Positions 8,198-16,325 of a stretch of DNA of 64,000 nucleotides are shown in pieces. Made by a program: the position numbers and the translations under genes. The notes under the pieces were generated by a model. The model saw only the letters and a program-made list of their open reading frames with translations. It ran no database searches and was not told the origin of the DNA. Source of the stretch: Prevotella lacticifex (GTDB lineage: Bacteria; Bacteroidota; Bacteroidia; Bacteroidales; Bacteroidaceae); assembly GCF_019973375.1 (NCBI RefSeq), contig NZ_BPTV01000001.1, positions 434,001 through 498,000 of the forward strand. The letters run 5' to 3'. Positions within the stretch are counted from its first letter, which is position 1. Each line of letters begins with the position of its first letter.

Positions 8198-10531
8198 CTA
8201 TTTTCCTGCCTTATAATCGGACGGTGAGACACCCACAGACTGTCTGAAAACGCGTGAGAAGTACTTTGGATCGGTGAACCCGCAGCGGTATGCCGTGTCG
8301 GCTATTGAGGTGCCTGACTCGGTGAGCAGCGTGCAGGCCCGCTTGATTCGTGCCTCGCGAAGGAAGTCGGCGGGGGTGAGTCCGACAAGCGATTTCATCT
8401 TTCTGTTTAGACTTGAGCGCGACAGGGCAGCCGCCGAGGCCATATCGTCGACACCGATATCGGAGTCGGCGAGGTGCTCCTCGACGAAAGCTACGACGCG
8501 ATTCATGATGGCTTCGTCCTCCGGTGAGAGGCTCGGTGTCGATGAAATCGGGCTTTTTTGTTGTTTCTTTGATTCCTCTAAGAGTGAGAGGTAGGCTTCG
8601 AGGGTCTCTTTCTGCTTCCTTTTCATCCTCCTTATGAATCTTACGGTGAGCAGGATAGCCAAGAGAATGGTGGCCGTGATGATGATGAGAAGGACCTTGA
8701 AGAATGCTGTCTCGGTGAATTTTGGCTCTACTATAATCTTCAGCGTTCGCACGGTGGGATTCCATGTGCCCATGGCGTTGGTGGCTTTGAGGTCGAGAAG
8801 GTAGTCGCCGGGAGCGAGTTCGGCCAGCCGGATGTGGTTGTCGTTGCCGAGATAGTGCCAGTCGGCATCGCCCCTGACACGGTAAGCGTAGTGGATGTTC
8901 GTGGCGTTGCGGTAGTCGAGGACGGCAAAACTGATGTCGATGGTGCGCTCTGTGGGGGTGAGGTGAATCTCGTTTAGTCTGTTGACCATGTATTCCGTAG
9001 GGCTGTTCTCTATCGTCATCGATGTCAGGACAATGGGGAACATCCTCCTGTCGGCATTGATAATGTTGCCGTCGATGATGGCTATGCCGTCGTTGAGGCC
9101 GATAATCCATTTGTTCTCAGCCTTGATATATACAGGTCGGGCGTCGCTGAAGGACAGTTGCTGTCCGAAGAACGTATCGGCAAACTCACGGCTTTCGCCC
9201 GTCCGTCCGTCGATAATAATCAGCGACTTGTTCGTTACGGCTAACAAACAGGGTCCTGAAGGCGATGTGAAGGGTGTCAACGAGAGTATGACGTCGCTGC
9301 CGAGTCCCGTCTCGCGGTCGTAGTGACGGAAGGTCAGCGACGGTGCCGTAATCCGGTCGGCGGTCATGTTCACACCGCCGCTCTCGGTGGCTACGTACCA
9401 TTTGCCGTCCACAGCGGCGATATCCATGCAGGCGTTGTTGCTCAGACTGCTTGCGCGGTTGGGCTCACGGCGGTGCAGGTGCCGGCGGTTGCCGTGGCCG
9501 GGAGTGATGTCGACGGTCAGCAGCCCCTCAGTGGTGACTGCCACAAGGGTGTTGGGGTCGGGAAGGACAATCCTCCTGACTTTGTTCTCGCGCCCGTAGT
9601 GGATAGCTGAATAGCGGCCATGGTCGATGCAGACAAGACCGTTGTCCATCGTGGCCAGCCACTGACGGCCTCGGCTGTCGGTGGTAATGTCGTATATCTC
9701 ATTCATGCTGAATCCCTTGGGCATCTCAATGTGGCTGACGGCAAAGACCCCGCCGCGGTGCTGGAGGCGGTAGAGACCGTCGGGCTTGCTGCCGAGCCAG
9801 ATATCGCCAGTGGCGCGGTCGCTGTAGATACAGTAAATAGGGGAGGAAAATTTCGCCGGAGTGGTACTGATAGTTCCTTCCGCCGTGAGATAACCGATGC
9901 TCCCGTGGTCGAAGATTCTTATCGTCCTGTCCTTCGTCGCCACCCATATCCTACCGATGGAATCGGCAAAAATGCTCTTTACCTCAGCATTTTCGCCCCA
10001 TCTCTCGACCGTGGCTGGAACATGATTGGGTGATGTGACACTTACACCGTCGGCCAGAACTGTCCACAGCAGGCCCTGGCGGTCGGTGAGTATGAACCGC
10101 CGCAGACTATCTCCCTTCACGGCTTTGCCACAGCCGTGGCCGGGATGAGCCGCAATGGCCTTCTGCTCAGTGGTGCTGACGGGCGTGAACTTGCCGGTGA
10201 GAAGGGAGAAACGGAACCAACTGTCGTCAACGCGGCAGTTGATGATGTTGTCGTTGTGGTCGTCGATGGCAATCTTGCGCATGCGGTCGGAGGGCATCGC
10301 GACACCATCGCCGGGTCGCGACTTGAACGTGACAAACTCACGACCGTCGAAGCGGTCGAGGCCGTTCCACGTCGAAAGCCATATAAATCCGTACTTGTCC
10401 TGGAGAATCTGCGTCACATGGCGGTGGGAGAGCCCATCGTGCTCACCATAAACGATGGTCCTGTCCGACTGCGCCACACTCATGACCGCTGCCGTCAGAC
10501 AAATGATTGCTGTCGCCATTGTCCGTCTCAT
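8198..10531 (-). CDS. Membrane-spanning propeller/Y_Y_Y sensor with AraC-type DNA-binding domain, no kinase
   Basis: A 777-aa transcription regulator. Signal peptide about 1-20; Reg_prop beta-propeller repeats about 21-510 (for example YGFIWLSTWNGLDRF); Y_Y_Y Ig-like domain about 525-600; one transmembrane helix about 608-630; short coiled segment; AraC-family helix-turn-helix about 689-777 (IADTAYRCGFTDPKYFSRVF). The shape resembles Bacteroides hybrid two-component sensors, but the histidine kinase, ATPase and receiver domains are absent. Sensing in the periplasm would therefore be linked to DNA binding directly through the membrane. Its position next to the pectin esterase suggests it responds to a pectin oligosaccharide and controls that gene; this is inference. 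The start ATG follows from the signal peptide. Confidence 0.88.
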   Translation of the reverse strand: MRRTMATAIICLTAAVMSVAQSDRTIVYGEHDGLSHRHVTQILQDKYGFIWLSTWNGLDRFDGREFVTFKSRPGDGVAMPSDRMRKIAIDDHNDNIINCRVDDSWFRFSLLTGKFTPVSTTEQKAIAAHPGHGCGKAVKGDSLRRFILTDRQGLLWTVLADGVSVTSPNHVPATVERWGENAEVKSIFADSIGRIWVATKDRTIRIFDHGSIGYLTAEGTISTTPAKFSSPIYCIYSDRATGDIWLGSKPDGLYRLQHRGGVFAVSHIEMPKGFSMNEIYDITTDSRGRQWLATMDNGLVCIDHGRYSAIHYGRENKVRRIVLPDPNTLVAVTTEGLLTVDITPGHGNRRHLHRREPNRASSLSNNACMDIAAVDGKWYVATESGGVNMTADRITAPSLTFRHYDRETGLGSDVILSLTPFTSPSGPCLLAVTNKSLIIIDGRTGESREFADTFFGQQLSFSDARPVYIKAENKWIIGLNDGIAIIDGNIINADRRMFPIVLTSMTIENSPTEYMVNRLNEIHLTPTERTIDISFAVLDYRNATNIHYAYRVRGDADWHYLGNDNHIRLAELAPGDYLLDLKATNAMGTWNPTVRTLKIIVEPKFTETAFFKVLLIIITATILLAILLTVRFIRRMKRKQKETLEAYLSLLEESKKQQKSPISSTPSLSPEDEAIMNRVVAFVEEHLADSDIGVDDMASAAALSRSSLNRKMKSLVGLTPADFLREARIKRACTLLTESGTSIADTAYRCGFTDPKYFSRVFRQSVGVSPSDYKAGK

Positions 10532-10633
10532 TGTGCTGAATTTCTCCGTTTTCTGTCTGTAATCGTATTTGCGTTTTATTGGTTAAATTTCGATTTGACA
10601 AACTTATAAAATCATAACATAAGATAGAAAATG

Positions 10634-11947
10634 CTACAATTTATGTTGCCTTCCTGTTTCAACCTTGCTGGTTGCAATCCCGTTCGTAAAGAATCGGGAT
10701 TGCAGAGCCGTCAAGTCCGCAGGCGTAAGTTTGGGATAATCTGTCCCTACGTTTGGAATAAGACTGAGCAGGTTCAAAGCGGCATTGAGGTCTCGGTTTA
10801 TGACATGGCCACATTTCGGGCAGACAAATATTCTGTCCCGAAGAGTGAGGTCGTCTTTCTTCTCGCCACAATTGGAGCAAGTTTTGCTGCTTGGGTAGAA
10901 GCGGTCTGCAATGGTAACATTGCATCCATTCATAGCAGCCTTGTATTCAATTTGGCGTCGCAGTTCTCCAAAGGCCATATCGCTTACACTCTTCGCCAAC
11001 TTGCCGCGTTGCATACCTTTGACATTCAAGTCCTCTATGCAGATAGCACGATAATGTTTTACGAGGATTGTTGTCAGCTTTTGCATGAAGTCTCTACGGA
11101 TAGCGGCTATATGCCGTTGCTCACGTCCGAGACTGCGAGAGAGTTTGCGATAATTATTCGACCGCTTTACACCCTGCAAACGCTCTTGTTTGGTTTTCGC
11201 ATGATGGCGTTTGGAGAGTTGGCGGCTCAGTCTGGTTATCTTTCTTTGATGTTTACGAATAGTTCGGGGATTATGGATAGCAATTCCATCAGAGAGAGTC
11301 ATGGCTTCGTCAAGTCCGAAGTCGATGCCTACGGCTCTGCACTTGCTTTTTTCAGAAGCAAGCGCATGAGTTCTATGGTATTCTTCCTCGGTGATTTGAA
11401 CTTGTATGGAAACGAAAAACTTGTCTCCGTCCTGCAAAATCTTCGCACCCAATATCTTGCCAACGAAACGCAAGCGCTCGGCCATCTTTATGTAACCGAG
11501 GTTTGGGACGTTAATATACTGGTGTTTGCCGTGAATATTGTGTGCCGTATTTCTCAGATGCTTCAGTCCTTTGTGGGTATCAGAGAGCTTAATCTCTTGT
11601 CCCGCACCGATATAAAAGGAGCCATAGCCATCTCGCTTTTTGTGCATTGTCGGGTATTTGGCACGATGGGCAAAGAAATTATCGAAAGCTCTCTGAAGGT
11701 CATCGAAAGCATGAGCGGTGGCATATTTTGTCACTTCGTATGTCCATGGAAATTCTTCGCCACGGATAGCATTGAAGTGGTTTCGCAACTTGCGTCCGGT
11801 CAAGCCTCGCTCGCCCTCCTTGTAGCGTCTCTGCCATTCCGCCAAGCCCCAATTATAGGCAAAGCGGCAACAGCCTATGGCCTTACGGAAGTAAGTCCTC
11901 TGCTTGTTGTTCGGCATGAGCTGAATGCGGTGGGCGAGTGTAATCAT
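10634..11947 (-). CDS. tnpB: TnpB, RNA-guided nuclease of an IS607-type element
   Basis: A 437-aa OrfB/TnpB protein. Family members are RNA-guided DNA nucleases that help the transposon persist, guided by an RNA from the element's 3' end. Sequence support: N-terminal helix-turn-helix (RFAYNWGLAEW); RuvC-I Asp in GIDFGLDEA; RuvC-II Glu in CIEDLNVKGM; zinc ribbon CSNCGEKK...CPKCG; RuvC-III Asp in INRDLNAALNL. All three catalytic acids and four zinc cysteines are present, so it should be functional. It starts 3 nt after the tnpA stop, suggesting coupled translation. The last 60 codons overlap a strong hairpin that may be part of the guide RNA scaffold. Confidence 0.93.
   Translation of the reverse strand: MITLAHRIQLMPNNKQRTYFRKAIGCCRFAYNWGLAEWQRRYKEGERGLTGRKLRNHFNAIRGEEFPWTYEVTKYATAHAFDDLQRAFDNFFAHRAKYPTMHKKRDGYGSFYIGAGQEIKLSDTHKGLKHLRNTAHNIHGKHQYINVPNLGYIKMAERLRFVGKILGAKILQDGDKFFVSIQVQITEEEYHRTHALASEKSKCRAVGIDFGLDEAMTLSDGIAIHNPRTIRKHQRKITRLSRQLSKRHHAKTKQERLQGVKRSNNYRKLSRSLGREQRHIAAIRRDFMQKLTTILVKHYRAICIEDLNVKGMQRGKLAKSVSDMAFGELRRQIEYKAAMNGCNVTIADRFYPSSKTCSNCGEKKDDLTLRDRIFVCPKCGHVINRDLNAALNLLSLIPNVGTDYPKLTPADLTALQSRFFTNGIATSKVETGRQHKL
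10674..10703 (-). ncRNA. Hairpin at the tnpB 3' end, candidate omega-RNA scaffold element
   Basis: A 9-bp perfect stem (GCAATCCCG with CGGGATTGC, 12-nt loop) lies within the last codons of tnpB. In characterised TnpB systems the guide RNA scaffold overlaps the 3' end of the gene and ends at the element boundary. The hairpin is seen; its role is inferred and the RNA ends are unknown. Confidence 0.4.
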
Positions 11948-11950
11948 GTT

Positions 11951-12589
11951 TTATTTCTTGACGTTGTTCTCTACGGCTTTCTGGACATCCTCCAGCATCT
12001 TCTTGTTTTTGTTGCTACGGCTTCCATAAAGGCGGGCGGAAAATACGGTAACGATTTCAAGGACGTCCTTGGCAAGTTCCTCCTCAAATTGAATGTCCTC
12101 ATCACCTTTGTTGATGATTACGACTTCTACGTGTTTAGCTTCGCAAATGGCAAAGACCAATTCGGCTCCGAACCGAAGCAAACGATCCTTGTGTGTCAGC
12201 ACAAGTCGTCCGACTTCACCACTGAGTATCATGTTGAGCAGCTTTTTGAGACCTTTCTTATAGTAGTTCATACCACTACCAAGGTCTTGTATGACTTCGT
12301 AAGTGTATCCTTTGCTTGCGCAGTAAGCCTCCAATACCGCAACCTGGCGTACCAAATCTTCTTTTTGGTCGTGCGAAGATACGCGGGCATAGGCAATAGT
12401 TTTCAACTCGTCAACATGAATTGCGGCGTTCTTATCAAAGTTTCGGAGCGTGTCAAGACTGTAACGCCTGTCGCCACCACGAGTACGCTCGTCGGGATGA
12501 AGCATTCCGTTCTTATCCCAATTGCGCATCGTGGTAGTGGTAACGCCAAGAGCTTTGGCAGCTTCGCCTATAGAAAGCAGTTTCTTCAT
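11951..12589 (-). CDS. tnpA: TnpA, IS607-family serine recombinase
   Basis: About 212 aa from the ATG at 12589 (MKKLLSIGEAAKALGVT). Residues 1-60 form a MerR-like helix-turn-helix. The catalytic domain follows, with the nucleophilic Ser in YARVSSHDQKEDL and the conserved HKDRLLRFG segment. It catalyses excision and insertion of the element through a covalent serine-DNA intermediate. A TACATTTG promoter lies only 6 nt before the ATG, implying a nearly leaderless transcript. That favours this start over the earlier in-frame codon at 12619. Intact by eye. Confidence 0.93.
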   Translation of the reverse strand: MKKLLSIGEAAKALGVTTTTMRNWDKNGMLHPDERTRGGDRRYSLDTLRNFDKNAAIHVDELKTIAYARVSSHDQKEDLVRQVAVLEAYCASKGYTYEVIQDLGSGMNYYKKGLKKLLNMILSGEVGRLVLTHKDRLLRFGAELVFAICEAKHVEVVIINKGDEDIQFEEELAKDVLEIVTVFSARLYGSRSNKNKKMLEDVQKAVENNVKK

Positions 12590-12594
12590 GACTG

Positions 12595-12602
12595 CAAATG
12601 TA
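12595..12602 (-). promoter_or_regulatory. Promoter element for IS607 tnpA
   Basis: The reverse strand reads TACATTTG (TAnnTTTG), ending 6 nt before the tnpA ATG. This decides the start codon and implies a very short or absent leader. Confidence 0.5.
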
Positions 12603-12807
12603 GTAAAGTATGCTAACATTTACAAGAAATAGAATTATATTTTATAATATTTTATATGTATAACAATACTGTTAACTTACCCAGTTTCGTGCCTCCACCT
12701 TATTATATATAGCCGATGCACCCTTTCCGGTTACTGCCGTTCTCCTTATAATCAGCCCCGCACTAATTGCTATTATATTGGGTCCTGCTTGATAATCTCC
12801 TTCCGTC

Positions 12808-13119
12808 CTACTTATCATCGCGTTCGCAACAAATCTCAATTATTGCGGTCCTGACTAAGAATCTCCCTCCGGTTCTCCCGCAAAGAAAACCTCGAAACTC
12901 AGTCAGGTTGGCCGAATTTATTTCTAAGTACATCCTTGCATAGCGTAAAGAAGTCACGGGACACCAGTGGAGAACGCCATCGCCCCCGACATTCCCGACA
13001 AAGGTAAGAAGAAAATCTGAGTAACGAAAGAATCCTGCCGATTTTTCATCATCTCCGTCTCCATCCGCTAATATTGCAGTATGTGCGTGAGAATCAGTTC
13101 TTTTGCCCCTCTCAGCCAT
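12808..13119 (-). CDS. Doubtful 103-codon reading frame
   Basis: This reverse-strand frame (beginning MAERGKRTDSHAH) has no recognisable domain and an odd composition. The DNA at about 12760-12890 contains two imperfect copies, about 67 nt apart, of a segment reading GGTCCTGn(2)TnA(g)AATCTCC, so it may be repeat sequence rather than a gene. The rest of 12,620-13,190 holds nothing I can identify. Confidence 0.2.
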   Translation of the reverse strand: MAERGKRTDSHAHTAILADGDGDDEKSAGFFRYSDFLLTFVGNVGGDGVLHWCPVTSLRYARMYLEINSANLTEFRGFLCGRTGGRFLVRTAIIEICCERDDK

Positions 13120-13193
13120 TGTTTGACTGAAGAAAAATCACACGGAAACGAAAATTTTATCCGAAAAAATTTGGCAGTTTCAAAAAATACCCC

Positions 13194-13201
13194 TACCTTT
13201 G
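13194..13201 (+). promoter_or_regulatory. Promoter for tRNA-Asn
   Basis: TACCTTTG (-7), with a TTTGG element about 20 nt upstream near 13170, fits the Bacteroidota -33/-7 promoter consensus. The tRNA starts 22 nt downstream. Confidence 0.65.
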
Positions 13202-13223
13202 CAACCGCTTACAAGAAATGACT

Positions 13224-13297
13224 GCTTCAGTAGCTCAGTTGGTTAGAGCACCTGACTGTTAATCAGGGGGTCGTTGGTTCAAGCCCATCCTGAAGCG
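13224..13297 (+). tRNA. tRNA-Asn (anticodon GTT)
   Basis: A cloverleaf can be folded by eye: acceptor GCTTCAG/CTGAAGC (7 perfect pairs), D stem GCTC/GAGC, anticodon stem CCTGA/TCAGG around loop CTGTTAA with anticodon GTT, T stem GTTGG/CCATC with one T-T mismatch, discriminator G. CCA is not encoded. The AT-rich accessory island lies mainly downstream of it, so it may be an integration landmark, but I see no duplicated tRNA 3' end. Confidence 0.93.
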
Positions 13298-13310
13298 CAT
13301 TAAGAATGAG

Positions 13311-13337
13311 AGAGTTGCGATTTCGCAACTCTTTTTT
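13311..13337 (+). terminator. Rho-independent terminator after tRNA-Asn
   Basis: Stem AGAGTTGCGA/TCGCAACTCT (10 bp, 2-nt loop) followed by a run of T, starting 14 nt after the tRNA. Confidence 0.85.
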
Positions 13338-13536
13338 CGTTATTGCCTTTCTGAACGTACTTTTGTTATTTCTTGACCATAGTCCAAGAATACTGCCATC
13401 AAATATCTTTCCAAAATATGCTGATAACCAAGATGGACCAGACGGTAATAAAAGTTCGGGTCATGATGATGCCAGTTTAGGCTGGTTCTTATTTCATTGC
13501 AAAGGTACGAAATATTTTCCCCGAATCCAAATTTTA

Positions 13537-13571
13537 GGAGGGTAGAAAGGAGGGTAGAAAGGAGGGTAGAA
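13537..13571. repeat. Three tandem 12-bp units GGAGGGTAGAAA
   Basis: Three direct repeats of GGAGGGTAGAAA, the last one base short. On the reverse strand they read as repeated Ser-Thr-Leu-Leu. A caaaggta sequence (13499-13506), a reverse-strand TACCTTTG promoter match, lies just to the left. No gene is evident between 13,340 and 14,134. Confidence 0.7.
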
Positions 13572-14134
13572 CAATGAACAGGGATTGTATCATGCAATCA
13601 ACGGGCATGCGGTGCCCTGCAGGGATATGTGCGCAGCGCGTTGATAGCTAATGTGTTGCACGCATATTTCGTGTGAGTAGTGCTTGTCGCCATCCTACCA
13701 TCAGGTGGACGATTATTGTCTCGCAAAGCCGCCAAGAACGCAAAGGCTACGCCGGTAAATCTGTTGCGAAGGCGGAAAACTGCGCACACAATCAGGAAAA
13801 AACGGTAAAAGCTATTGTGTTTGCAAGGGCTGTCTTTTCCTGATTTTGGTTGTCCCGGGATGCTTCATAGAGGGAATACGAAACCGACAAAAATATGGCG
13901 CGTTTGCCTTATGCAACCGACGGGTGGGGCGGCATAATGCAGATGAATTGCGTTGGGAATACCGTAAAACAAAGAAAATCATTATTTTTTTGAAAATGAA
14001 ATAATTTGAAATAGATTGTATTCGGAATTTCTTCGTATTTGCAACCGAGGACCACGTACGAGACCTTTAGGTGATTCAGGCTCTTCGCAACCTTGATATC
14101 ACCCATAGGCACATTAACTATAAAACGAAAAGTC

Positions 14135-14854
14135 ATGAAGAAGTTATTAGCAGTATTAGTTATTTTTCTGTTTATATGTGCATGTAGCAACAATAAGAAC
14201 AGCTCGGAAGGCAAGCAAGTTGATACTACCGTAGCGAGTGCTCCAGTTGACTCTACGGCTATAAAAGACAGTGTCGAGAAGGCCGACAGTGCGGCTGTAG
14301 TGGCCTATCTGGAAAAGCTCTACAACTTGGTGCTTAACCAGAAAGGCAGTGAGAAGGAACTCACGAGCCATTTTTCGCCTGAGATGAAGAAGCGGCTTAT
14401 TGCCGCCAATGATTACGATGATGGCAGTATGGCCTTGTGGGAGTTGCGAACCGGAGTTCAGGATGGGCCATCTGATGTCAGCAAAGTAAAAAGTATTACC
14501 AAAGACAAAGACTGGTACGTGGTAAGGTATCTTGACATGGGATGGAAAGGTGCTACAAAACTTAAAGTGACGGTCAAGAACGGCAATATTGTCGTGACTG
14601 ACTATAAGCGGTTATCCTCAAACGTTACTTCCACTATAGGAGATGTGGATGAAGTTGAACAGGCTCTCCGCGAGTTTGAGTCCACGGCAAAATCAATAGA
14701 CAAAGCAATGCATTCTACAGATGACGCAATGCGTGTAAATCAACTCATGTCCGCATTCGGCCAAGCTGACAATGCTATTTATAGTAATTATTATGATAGG
14801 ATGACACCATCGCAGAAGGCACGGGTTGAGAGGTGTGAGGAGCTATTCCAGTAG
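14135..14854 (+). CDS. Putative lipoprotein of unknown function
   Basis: 239 aa from the ATG at 14135. N-terminal MKKLLAVLVIFLFICACSNN is a lipoprotein signal, with a lipobox-like ICAC and the acylated Cys near residue 18. A Ser/Thr/Asp-rich linker follows, then a mixed region (about 55-170) and a helical C-terminal third (VEQALREFESTAKSIDKAMH). It should be anchored in a cell-envelope membrane. I recognise no family. The in-frame codon 42 nt upstream is rejected because the signal peptide begins at MKKLL. It stands alone between the tRNA and the IS cluster. Confidence 0.75.
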   Translation: MKKLLAVLVIFLFICACSNNKNSSEGKQVDTTVASAPVDSTAIKDSVEKADSAAVVAYLEKLYNLVLNQKGSEKELTSHFSPEMKKRLIAANDYDDGSMALWELRTGVQDGPSDVSKVKSITKDKDWYVVRYLDMGWKGATKLKVTVKNGNIVVTDYKRLSSNVTSTIGDVDEVEQALREFESTAKSIDKAMHSTDDAMRVNQLMSAFGQADNAIYSNYYDRMTPSQKARVERCEELFQ

Positions 14855-14962
14855 AATCCTACAGAGGATTATTGCTTTGGGGGCTGGGTTTATCCCGTCC
14901 TTCTGACAAGTGTGTAATTTCCTCTGCCAACGGAAAGCCCCGAGGAGGCTTAATTCTCAATT

Positions 14963-15209
14963 ACCCCAGACTAAGGGAGCGCAGCGACCGCAGTCTGGGG
15001 TAGAACGTGGAGCAAGAAATCAATGACCAGCCTCGAAGAGGTTGAATAGCGGAACGCGCATTAATGTCAATGACAAAGGTAGATGCGCACTACGTGCTAT
15101 TGTGCGTCTTCGAGGCACTGAGTGAATCCCTTATGCATAGTCCCCCGGACTGCACTCGCTATCGCTCGCTTAGTCCGGGGTTATTGATGATTCAGCCCCG
15201 TCGGGGCTG
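14963..15209. repeat. Three strong palindromes in a gene-free stretch
   Basis: ACCCCAGACT (14963-14972) pairs with 14992-15001; CCCCGGACT (15143-15151) pairs with 15172-15180; CAGCCCCGTCGGGGCTG (15193-15209) is self-complementary. The first two share GC-rich loops with GCGA-type sequence and closing arms of the form CCC(C/A)(G/A)GACT. This looks like a family of repetitive extragenic palindromes. The 14,855-15,339 stretch has no convincing open frame. Confidence 0.7.
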
Positions 15210-15339
15210 GTAGTGGCTGAGAGATTTGATATTAATGGGTTATAGTCCGTGGTCTCAGGTGGAAATTAAAGATCTGCGTAATCTGCGGTATCTGTGCGCG
15301 AATTATTCCTGACTTTAGCGTTGCGTCACCCAAAATCTC

Positions 15340-15824
15340 CTACATGTCAAATAAAGGCTTGATTTGCCCCTGTTCGTCGGTCAGAAACAAGGTTTTATTG
15401 ATGATTTTACCATTGGGCAGCTTTACATAGACAGTTGGAATCGTCTTGGCTATCTTTAGTACCTTGTCTACACTCATGTGTATGCCATATGTTGGCAGCA
15501 ACCTCTGCAATTCCTTATATACCTTGTAAGCAATGAAGCAAATGCAGACATGCGCTTCGATACGTCTTTCGGTAAAATGGAACATAGGTCTCATCTCCAA
15601 ATTGCCCTTGCTGATTCTGAAGGCACGTTCAACCACCCACAACCCGGTATACTGTTTTATGACATCCTCACCGCTTAAGTCCGTGCTGGTTATGTAGCCT
15701 TTCAGACCATCCCACTTTGCATCCTCGTCAATTTTCTCTTGATTAATAGTGACTTCCACGCCCTTGCTTATTTCAAGAAATTTATTGTAGCCACGCTTGT
15801 TAATCTTGTCTTTTGTGATTTTTC
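15340..15824 (-). pseudogene. C-terminal remnant of an IS1634/IS4-type transposase
   Basis: About 160 residues of a DDE transposase C-terminus remain. They include the catalytic Glu region (VERAFRISKGNLEMRPMFH) and the following helices, ending ...IKPLFDM. The 5' part is missing: the gene is cut at 15824/15825 by the left end of the ISAon1-like element, and no matching 5' portion appears beyond that element's right end. Not functional. Confidence 0.75.
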
Positions 15825-15913
15825 GGCCCAAGGGGGATTGTCCGTGGCAGGCGGATGCCGCTGCCTAACCAAAGAACTTGATATGATAGCGTGCTAAAAC
15901 TATTTTTTTTGCT

Positions 15914-15921
15914 TACCTTTG
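15914..15921 (+). promoter_or_regulatory. Promoter inside IS copy 1
   Basis: TACCTTTG ending 5 nt before the ATG at 15927. The same arrangement occurs in copy 2 (20198-20205, ATG at 20210). It implies leaderless or near-leaderless mRNA and decides the start codon. Confidence 0.5.
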
Positions 15922-15926
15922 CGGTC

Positions 15927-16325
15927 ATGGAACAAGAAAAGATAGACTTCTACAAAGGTTTAGCGATATATATCCTCCCCGAGGGCGTGACTAACTACTT
16001 TGACGTGGTGGACTTCAACGAGCAGCCAGCCAAAGATCACGGGAAGCTTTACAAGACCGAGCTTCACATATATCTTGATGAGAAGGACAATCGTCCAGAG
16101 GGCTTTGATGGCGTCAAGTCAAACGGCTTCGGTGAAGAGAGGATGATATACGACTTCCCTGTTCGCAACCGCAAGACGATACTTCATGTGCGTCGTCGGC
16201 GCTGGCTTACAGCTGATGGTAAGAGTGTCTCATTTCCTCTGGAAGAGGCAGCGAAGATAGTCTGCGAAGGTACGTCATACTCCAAGGAGCTGGCGCTTTT
16301 TTTAAAGAGAGCGGATGGACAATGA
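15927..16325 (+). CDS. IS N-terminal ORF (ISAon1-type transposase N-terminal region)
   Basis: About 132 aa (MEQEKIDFYKGLAIYILPEG), basic near the end (ILHVRRRRWL), matching the small first ORF of this IS type. It probably provides DNA binding or the N-terminal part of the transposase. The stop overlaps the start of the next ORF (ATGGACAATGA), so the second ORF is probably made by translational coupling. The second frame has a TAA at 16303, so a slip on the T7 run upstream of it would not reach the transposase. The homologous ORF of copy 2 shares DYF, LHIYLDE and RRRRWL segments. Confidence 0.75.
   Translation: MEQEKIDFYKGLAIYILPEGVTNYFDVVDFNEQPAKDHGKLYKTELHIYLDEKDNRPEGFDGVKSNGFGEERMIYDFPVRNRKTILHVRRRRWLTADGKSVSFPLEEAAKIVCEGTSYSKELALFLKRADGQ

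Larger units (their letters stand above)
10634..12602 (-). mobile_element. IS607-type insertion sequence (tnpA + tnpB)
   Basis: A two-gene element with a MerR-like/serine recombinase TnpA followed 3 nt later by TnpB. Limits given are the coding span plus promoter. The true ends are not marked by inverted repeats or target duplications, as expected for IS607 elements, so I cannot place them exactly. They probably lie within about 50 bp outside these coordinates. Both genes appear intact, so the element may be active. Confidence 0.85.

Noticed and set aside
10631..12616. 661-codon plus-strand open frame across the IS607 element
   Set aside because: It runs antisense to both tnpB and tnpA, which have complete catalytic motifs; no domain is visible in it.
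13598..14214. Reverse-strand frames of 63 and 101 codons around the lipoprotein gene start
   Set aside because: No domain or promoter, and the longer one overlaps the signal-peptide region of the lipoprotein gene.
16297..16303. T7 run as a programmed frameshift site in IS copy 1
   Set aside because: The transposase frame contains a TAA at 16303-16305, so a shift there would not reach it; the ATG overlap at 16315 explains expression better.
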